From Ruegeria spongiae (GTDB taxonomy: Bacteria; Pseudomonadota; Alphaproteobacteria; Rhodobacterales; Rhodobacteraceae), in the NCBI RefSeq assembly GCF_023502395.1, contig NZ_JAMFMB010000031.1, positions 1 to 45,245 on the forward strand: a DNA stretch of 45,245 bases. The letters run 5' to 3'. Made by a program: the position numbers and the translations under genes. The notes under the pieces were generated by a model. That model made no database searches. It was not told where the DNA came from and saw nothing but the letters and a program-made list of their open reading frames with translations. The stretch's first letter is position 1. Each line of letters starts with the position of its first letter. This document shows positions 40,570 through 45,245 of the stretch, in pieces.

Positions 40570-41244
40570 TTACCATTCGTGCATCGACGCAACGACCCGT
40601 CCAACGATCTCGATATCAGCCCGTGGCCCCATATCGTCCGCCGCAATCTCGCGTGGCGGATAGATCATGTTGGCGCTCACCAGCGAGATCGTGTCCTTAC
40701 CGACGCGCTGGATGTTCTTGACCACCAGTTCCTCAGAGATGCGGATCACAAAGGCCTTGCCGTCTGCCGGTTCCGCTTGTGCGCGATCCACAAGGATCAG
40801 GTCGCCCTCGCTGAGCGTCGGGGCCATGCCGTCGCCTTTGACCTCGACAATGTGCAGATTGTCAGGGTCGAGGTTCCGCCGTTTGATCCATTGCAGGTTG
40901 AACGCATAGAAGGTGACATCCATCGCGTCGCCCAAATAGCTGTCACCATCACCCCCCGAGGCTGACACGGTGTAGCGCGGCACGGGCACAAAATCGGCGG
41001 TTTCGTCGGCGAATGTGCTCAAGTGAGTGCCCGGCAGGTACATCGGCTCCTTGCCTGTGAGGAGCCAGCTCGCAGAGATGTTCATTTGGGTACTTATGGC
41101 TTCTAGAAACTCAGCGCCCACATTACGCTCACCTGACAAGTAGTTCTGAATTGTTCTGTACTTGATTTCTATCAGGTCTGTAAATTCCCTTAATGTCAAA
41201 CCCTTAGCGTCAACCACTTCTCTTATGCGATTCGATACACTCAA
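40570..41244 (-). CDS. Prophage repressor, XRE plus S24-like domain with Ser-to-Gly
   Basis: 224 residues from a TTG at 41244 with CGGAG 7 bases upstream; longer in-frame ATG starts would add residues before the DNA-binding domain. The helix-turn-helix (SNRIREVVDAKGLTLREFTD and TIQNYLSGERN) is followed by a LexA/CI-type S24 domain. In VKGDGMAPTL the catalytic serine of the usual GDSM is Gly139, while the partner Lys176 (ELVVKNI) is kept at the exact LexA spacing of 37. Self-cleavage is therefore not expected. It is divergent from the Ner-position gene, with an 88-base operator region between. Confidence 0.88.
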   Translation of the reverse strand: MSVSNRIREVVDAKGLTLREFTDLIEIKYRTIQNYLSGERNVGAEFLEAISTQMNISASWLLTGKEPMYLPGTHLSTFADETADFVPVPRYTVSASGGDGDSYLGDAMDVTFYAFNLQWIKRRNLDPDNLHIVEVKGDGMAPTLSEGDLILVDRAQAEPADGKAFVIRISEELVVKNIQRVGKDTISLVSANMIYPPREIAADDMGPRADIEIVGRVVASMHEW

Positions 41245-41332
41245 TTGTACACTCCGTGCTTGAATGATATTCCCGTTTGGGTGCATTTCTGACATTGCTG
41301 AACTACAATGCAACTCACATCGCGAGGCGAAC

Positions 41333-41638
41333 ATGGCACCAAACAAAATTCCGTTCCAGCCCGGAACGATCCTTCATGAAGTAATTGCAGGGTTTTTTCG
41401 CGCAACCTGCACTTCGTTCGAAGTCTGGTGCCGGGAAAACGACATCCACCCCAGCACCGCCCGAAACGCCACTTATGGTCAATCGTCCGGTGAGCGCGGC
41501 GCTGAGCTGCGTGAACGGATCATTGACGCTGCCGGGCGTGATCTGGTGGCCGCCGCGTACCGTCAACGGATGCTGGCGGAGGCACGCCGCCTGGAACTCT
41601 CGCCCCCCGCGATTGAGCGGGGGGCTGTCGCGGCCTGA
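41333..41638 (+). CDS. Phage early DNA-binding-like protein in the Ner position
   Basis: 101 residues from the ATG at 41333 (GAGGCG upstream). It starts just across the divergent operator region from the repressor, where Mu has ner. A helix-turn-helix-like segment SFEVWCRENDIHPSTARNAT at about 27-46 supports DNA binding; the C-terminal half is helical and Arg/Ala-rich. The family is not clearly Ner or Cro, so the functional name rests on position. Confidence 0.65.
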   Translation: MAPNKIPFQPGTILHEVIAGFFRATCTSFEVWCRENDIHPSTARNATYGQSSGERGAELRERIIDAAGRDLVAAAYRQRMLAEARRLELSPPAIERGAVAA

Positions 41639-41687
41639 CTGCAATACCACCAAGAAAATAACACTCTGAACCACTTGGGGAACCGGG

Positions 41688-41906
41688 ATGATCCCCCAAC
41701 AACGACAAATTGAGATGGCGCAAAAAGACGCCGCCGAGCAGATGCTTTCGGGCATTTCCGACAAATCCAAGGTGCATTTCGCACTCAAACTGATGCTGAG
41801 CGTGGCCAATCCCGAAGCGGGCGGCACACTCAGCTTTGCCGCCAGGCGCGCGGGCGAGCATGCCAACGCACTGCTGCGCAACGCTTTTGAAGCGGAGTGC
41901 GGCTGA
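41688..41906 (+). CDS. Small phage protein, unknown function
   Basis: 72 residues, helical (EMAQKDAAEQMLSGISDKSK), no known motif. A GGGAACCGGG stretch precedes the ATG and the stop overlaps the next start (TGATG), which supports a coupled early operon. Confidence 0.6.
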   Translation: MIPQQRQIEMAQKDAAEQMLSGISDKSKVHFALKLMLSVANPEAGGTLSFAARRAGEHANALLRNAFEAECG

Positions 41907-42115
41907 TGGATGAGCGTTTCGTGGAATTGGCCGAAAAGGCTGTCGATGCCGAACGGGCCAACGGCGTCAGCCGCGTCAGCGCGGCGCTGGCCGCCAATGG
42001 CAGCGGCATGTGTGACGATTGCGGCGAAGAGATCGAGGCTGCCCGCCGGGCCGCCGCACCCTTTGCGCGCCGCTGTGTGCCCTGTCAGCGCCTTGCGGAA
42101 CGGGGGTGCGTGTAA
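41906..42115 (+). CDS. DksA/TraR-type zinc-finger protein
   Basis: 69 residues with one C4 zinc finger: CDDCGEEIEAARRAAAPFAR, closed by CVPCQ, as in short DksA/TraR proteins carried by phages and plasmids. Such proteins bind in the RNA polymerase secondary channel and adjust transcription. It is coupled to its neighbours on both sides by one-base overlaps (TGATG upstream and TAATG downstream). Confidence 0.82.
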   Translation: MDERFVELAEKAVDAERANGVSRVSAALAANGSGMCDDCGEEIEAARRAAAPFARRCVPCQRLAERGCV

Positions 42116-42384
42116 TGGCCGACCTGCCTGTTCACATCCAGAATGCCGCCTTTGAGGCGCATATGTCGGCGGCGGAACGGATTGCGTCCGCGTTGGGCAT
42201 CGAGCGCGCCGCGCCGGGTCAAGTGGCGCACGCCCTGGCGCATGCCTATGGCGAGGCTCTGGGCCTGTGCATCGCATCAGGCGCGACCAGTGCCCAGATC
42301 AGGATGATAGGGCAAGTGGCTACAGATGCCATCGACTCCATGATCACCAAAGTTCACGTCGCGACCTGCGAGGGTTCGGCATGA
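42115..42384 (+). CDS. Small phage protein, unknown function
   Basis: 89 residues starting at an ATG that shares one base with the preceding stop (TAATG). It is mostly alpha-helical, rich in Ala and His (AAPGQVAHALAHAYGEALGL), with no known domain. It is part of the overlapping early phage operon; the stop overlaps the next start by 4 bases (ATGA). Confidence 0.6.
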   Translation: MADLPVHIQNAAFEAHMSAAERIASALGIERAAPGQVAHALAHAYGEALGLCIASGATSAQIRMIGQVATDAIDSMITKVHVATCEGSA

Positions 42385-42629
42385 GCGGCTTTACCGTTGA
42401 AGTCGAAGCCTATGGCTGGGTGGTCTGCAAGGATGGCGAGGCGGTCACCAAGGCAGTCAGCAACAAATGGCGGGCCGGGGAAAAGCGGGATGCGCTGGAA
42501 CACGCGGCGCGCATGAAAGAGCGCAACTGCCTGCGCTGCGCCACCCCTTTCATGAGCGAGGGGGCGCACCATCGGATGTGCAACGGCTGCCGCCAGTCCG
42601 TCCGCACCATGTTTGAGGGAGCCGTCTAA
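42381..42629 (+). CDS. Small zinc-ribbon-like phage protein
   Basis: 82 residues. The C-terminal half has CLRC and CNGC pairs 15 residues apart (NCLRCATPF, then HHRMCNGCRQS), a zinc ribbon. The N-terminal half has GWVVCKDGEAVTKAVSNKWR. Function is unknown; it lies directly before the transposase gene, 2 bases apart. Confidence 0.65.
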   Translation: MSGFTVEVEAYGWVVCKDGEAVTKAVSNKWRAGEKRDALEHAARMKERNCLRCATPFMSEGAHHRMCNGCRQSVRTMFEGAV

Positions 42630-42631
42630 TC

Positions 42632-45050
42632 ATGAACCAGCTTGTACGCCAGCTTGACGTGATCGAGGGGGGGCATTTGGCCTCCCCTCGGTCGGCTCAA
42701 ATGAACCGACTAATGAACCCCGAAAAGTGGGTGGCCGTCCAAGTGGTCGCAAATTTGGCTGGGGTATCTTATCGAGCGGTAGCCAAGGCCGTTGAGGCGC
42801 GGGCATGGCGCGGCTGTGATCTCCTCGTTCGCGAGGAGATCACCGGGCGCGGGCGGGGCGGCAAATCGCTGCTGGTGCATGTGGACAGCCTGCCCGCCGA
42901 TCTACGTGAGGCGTGGTACCTGGAACGCGGCATCGTCCTGCATGAAAAACCCGACCTTTCGACCGGCGAAACGGTTCTGATCCCAGAGCAGACCTATCAG
43001 AACAATGCGCGGTTTGAGACCGATCTGGAATTGGCACGGTGGCGGCATGAGGTAATCCGCCCTGTCCTGACCCTTGAAAAGCTGTCGGCAGATCGCGCCG
43101 CGCTGATCGGGGAACTGGCAGCAACACCGCGCCTATTCCCGAACGGCACTCGCAAGGCCGTCACGAAACAGACTTTGTATAACTGGGTGAAAGCGTTCGA
43201 GGCCGAGGGGCTGAACGAGTTGATCCGCAAGCGCCGCGCTGACACGGCGGTGAAGCGCCAGCAGGTCACACGCGCTTGGGACAGGTACTTTGCCGAGCAT
43301 ATCGACGCAACCGCGCAGGCCAAGGTGAGCGATGAGCTGACCGGTTACATCCGGTCGCTCTGGGCCTCGGGCGAGCGCGGCTGGCGCTCGATCTCGGAGA
43401 ATTCCACCACACGGCTGATCGAGCTTTCCCGCGATCTGCGCGTGGTGTCCTTTGATGCGCTGGATTTGGGACGCTGCGGCGACACCGCAAAAGCGCTGAC
43501 GCAATTCGGCATTTGCCACGTGAACCGGCGCAAGGTCGAGACCGAGCGCGAATATCGGATCATCGCCGTCAAGAACAAGGATAACGCGGTATTCCAGGAC
43601 AAATACATGCCCTCGATCCGCCGCGATTATTCGGACCTGATGCCACGCCAGATCGTCGTGGGCGACGTTCACCCCGTCGATATCATGATGCGCCGCCCCG
43701 ATGGCACTGTGGTCTATCCCAAGGCGATTGCCTGGGTCGATGTGGCGACCAACGAAATTCACATGACGTTCGTGCTGCTGGAACCCAAAGAGGGCATCCC
43801 CCGCGAGCATGTCGCGATGAGCTTTCAGGCCATGGTCGAGGAATGGGGCCTGCCCCAGATGCTCTATCTGGACAACGGTTCCGAGTATTCCTGGGATGCG
43901 ATGATCGGCGGGTTCACCCAGCTATCCAAGCTGACCGGCGGCGGTATGGGGGGTCTATGACCTGGACGGCAGCCCCGATGTCGCCAAGCGGGTCGCCCAG
44001 GGCCGCGAAGCCATCACCCGCTCGCGGCCCTACAACGCGAAGGGCAAGCCCGGCATCGAGGGCGCGTTCGGCAACCTCGAACAGGTGTTCTTTGCGACAA
44101 TTCCGGGCTGGACCGCTGGCGACCGGATGAACAAGAAAACCCACGCCAAGGGCAAAGACCCGGTGGCGTTTCAGGGCGATGCCTCGGCCTTTCTCGATAC
44201 TGCCGGGCAGGCCTTGGAATGGTATCACAAGCGCCCCCAGCATGGCCGCCTGATGGGGGCCAGCCCCAACGAGTGCCTGCGCGGGTTCATCGACCAGGGC
44301 TGGGGCAAGACGGTGCTTTCGCGCCCCGAGGTGCTGGCGCTGGCGTTCTCCGAGGAGGTCGAGCGGGTGCCGGATCGCGGGCGCGTCAGCTATACGCCCC
44401 GGCGCGGTGAGACGCTGCATTACTATGCGGATGAATTGCTGGGTTATGATCGGCGCATCACCTTGCGCGTGCCTGCGTTCAACCCGGAATTCGTGTTCTG
44501 TTTCGATGGCGATGAGCTGATCTGTCAGGCCTTCCCCGAGCGCGCCTATGGCGTTCTCGATCCGCGCGGGGCCGAGGAGGTCAACCGCCGTGGCAAGGCC
44601 TTCCGCCGTCAGATCGCCGAGAAGCGCCGCCATGTGGCGTTATTGCCCCTGACCGATGAGACCGCACGCCATATCGCACACATGCCGGATGCGCCCGAGG
44701 CCCCGGTGGCGGCTGTCGTCGATGCAGGGATGAGCGCGTCCCGGCAAGCCCAGGTGCGGGCGAAACATGTCGAATGGCTGCGCAGCCGTGGTGTGCCGGA
44801 ACACGTCATCAGCCGCACGTCAGAAGGCACAGACGCCGCCCCGGAGGTGCCCGATATGAGCAGCGCCGCCGCAGCGGGGGCCGTCCAGACGCGCAGCACG
44901 TCGCTGAATTTCGCCCCAAACTACAGCATCCCGATCACCATCAATGAAGCCACCGACGCCGAGGCCGTGCGCGCGGCGGTGCAACAGGAGATCGCGGAAG
45001 TGGAAGAACGCGCACGGGTCGATGCGAGGGGCTTGCTGCACGATGAGTAA
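42632..45050 (+). pseudogene. MuA-type transposase, frameshifted, C-terminus fused to tape-measure-like end
   Basis: The frame from 42632 to 43960 encodes 442 residues: a Mu-type DNA-binding helix-turn-helix (EKWVAVQVVANLAGVSYRAV, 31-50), a second binding domain (about 140-210) and the RNase H core with Asp345 (VVGDVHP) and Asp414 (YLDNGSEYSW). A G6 run at 43948-43953 then shifts the frame. With one G less, reading continues as VYDLDGSPDVAKRV to the third catalytic residue Glu in KPGIEGAFGN (codon 44058-44060) and on to 45050. The last 50 or so residues (SLNFAPNYSIPITINEATDA to RGLLHDE) do not look like a transposase but like the C-terminus of a P2-type tape-measure protein. Unless the frame is shifted by slippage, the catalytic triad is split and the enzyme dead. 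Confidence 0.85.
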
Positions 45051-45245
45051 CGTGATGATGATGCTGGGGGCTTACCCCTTCATGCTGGACACCGCCGCTT
45101 ATCAGCGGCTTAGCCGGGTCTCCTCCTACCGCTGGAAACAGCAGGATCGCATCGGGCGCAAACCGGCGCAGCACTATGTCGGGCCGGGCGCGGATCGGAT
45201 CACCCTGCGAGGTGAAATCCTGCCCCACTGGAAGGGCGGCCTTCA
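45043..45245 (+). CDS. P2-type tail protein U (partial, runs off the window)
   Basis: The first 67 codons of a gene starting at an ATG that overlaps the end of the preceding frame by 8 bases. The protein begins MSNVMMMLGAYPFMLDTAAY and continues with RVSSYRWKQQDRIGRKPAQH and YVGPGADRITLRGEILP, the pattern of phage P2 GpU, a tail completion/terminator protein. In P2-like phages U follows directly after the tape-measure gene T, which matches the tape-measure-like end of the upstream frame. In Mu this position after A would hold the ATPase gene B, which is missing. Confidence 0.8.
   Translation, partial: MSNVMMMLGAYPFMLDTAAYQRLSRVSSYRWKQQDRIGRKPAQHYVGPGADRITLRGEILPHWKGGL

Larger units (their letters stand above)
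40392..45245. mobile_element. Left part of a Mu-like transposable prophage
   Basis: Gene order from the left is repressor (minus), Ner-position gene, small early genes and MuA-type transposase, the standard left end of Mu-like phages. The exact end is not certain: Mu ends begin 5'-TG, and TG at 40392 or 40383 just outside the first AAATT repeat are candidates. The right end is outside the window. Transposase damage and the jump to a tail gene suggest a defective prophage. Confidence 0.8.

Overview
The window looks like a chromosomal segment of a high-GC alphaproteobacterium, most likely a Rhodobacterales (Roseobacter-group) species. This is inferred from the whole gene set: a stand-alone uroporphyrinogen methyltransferase, DUF2849, sulfite reductase, APS reductase and DUF934 sulfur operon; a dctPQM TRAP system with dctBD; infC with a probable AUA start; CoxE, XdhC and molybdopterin-binding maturation genes; and P2/Mu-type prophage genes. 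No species is claimed. A conserved chromosomal core (about 5.5-40.37 kb) is flanked by two mobile regions.

Left edge (1-5502): the inner part of an integrative island. A tyrosine integrase lies next to the 3' end of tRNA-Val(CAC), so the island extends leftwards out of the window. On the minus strand it carries an AlpA-like excisionase, an HNH endonuclease, a 390-aa unknown protein with a 21-bp-arm hairpin in its 5' coding region, a winged-helix protein, a small basic protein, a second AlpA-like protein and a membrane protein. Most of these genes overlap by a few bases.

Core. 5.5-17.2 kb: tRNA-Val, an HU-like protein, lon behind a well-matched sigma-32-type promoter, tgt, a nucleoside hydrolase, an SPFH/NfeD membrane pair, two Fe-S assembly factors (MIP18/DUF59 and an A-type carrier), a TPR protein, tpiA and an EamA exporter. 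17.3-25.5 kb: a C4-dicarboxylate TRAP system (dctPQM) preceded by two palindromes of the DctD-site type, and its two-component system dctBD. The regulator lacks the GAFTGA loop and the Walker A lysine. Two unknown genes between dctP and dctD resemble a toxin/immunity pair. 25.6-32.3 kb: a cytochrome P450, a divergent AsnC/Lrp regulator, and an assimilatory sulfate reduction operon (SUMT, DUF2849, cysI, cysH, DUF934) followed by a ferredoxin-NADP reductase. SUMT starts siroheme synthesis for CysI, CysH supplies sulfite, and Fpr is a plausible electron source. 32.4-36.4 kb: a membrane-anchored protein built of fifteen 11-residue repeats, infC, an SBP56/methanethiol-oxidase-type protein and a HupE-like membrane protein. 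36.4-40.4 kb: molybdopterin-binding protein, XdhC and CoxE-like VWA protein, the maturation kit of a molybdenum hydroxylase such as CO dehydrogenase.

Right edge (about 40.39 kb to the end): the left end of a Mu-like transposable prophage inserted just upstream of coxE. It has three AAATT-type repeats at the end, a repressor with Gly at the S24 nucleophile position, a Ner-position protein, four small genes and a MuA-type transposase. The transposase has a one-base frameshift in a G6 tract between its second Asp and Glu catalytic residues. Its C-terminus looks like the tail end of a tape-measure protein, and it runs directly into a P2-type tail gene U. The simplest reading is an internal deletion that fused early and late phage genes.
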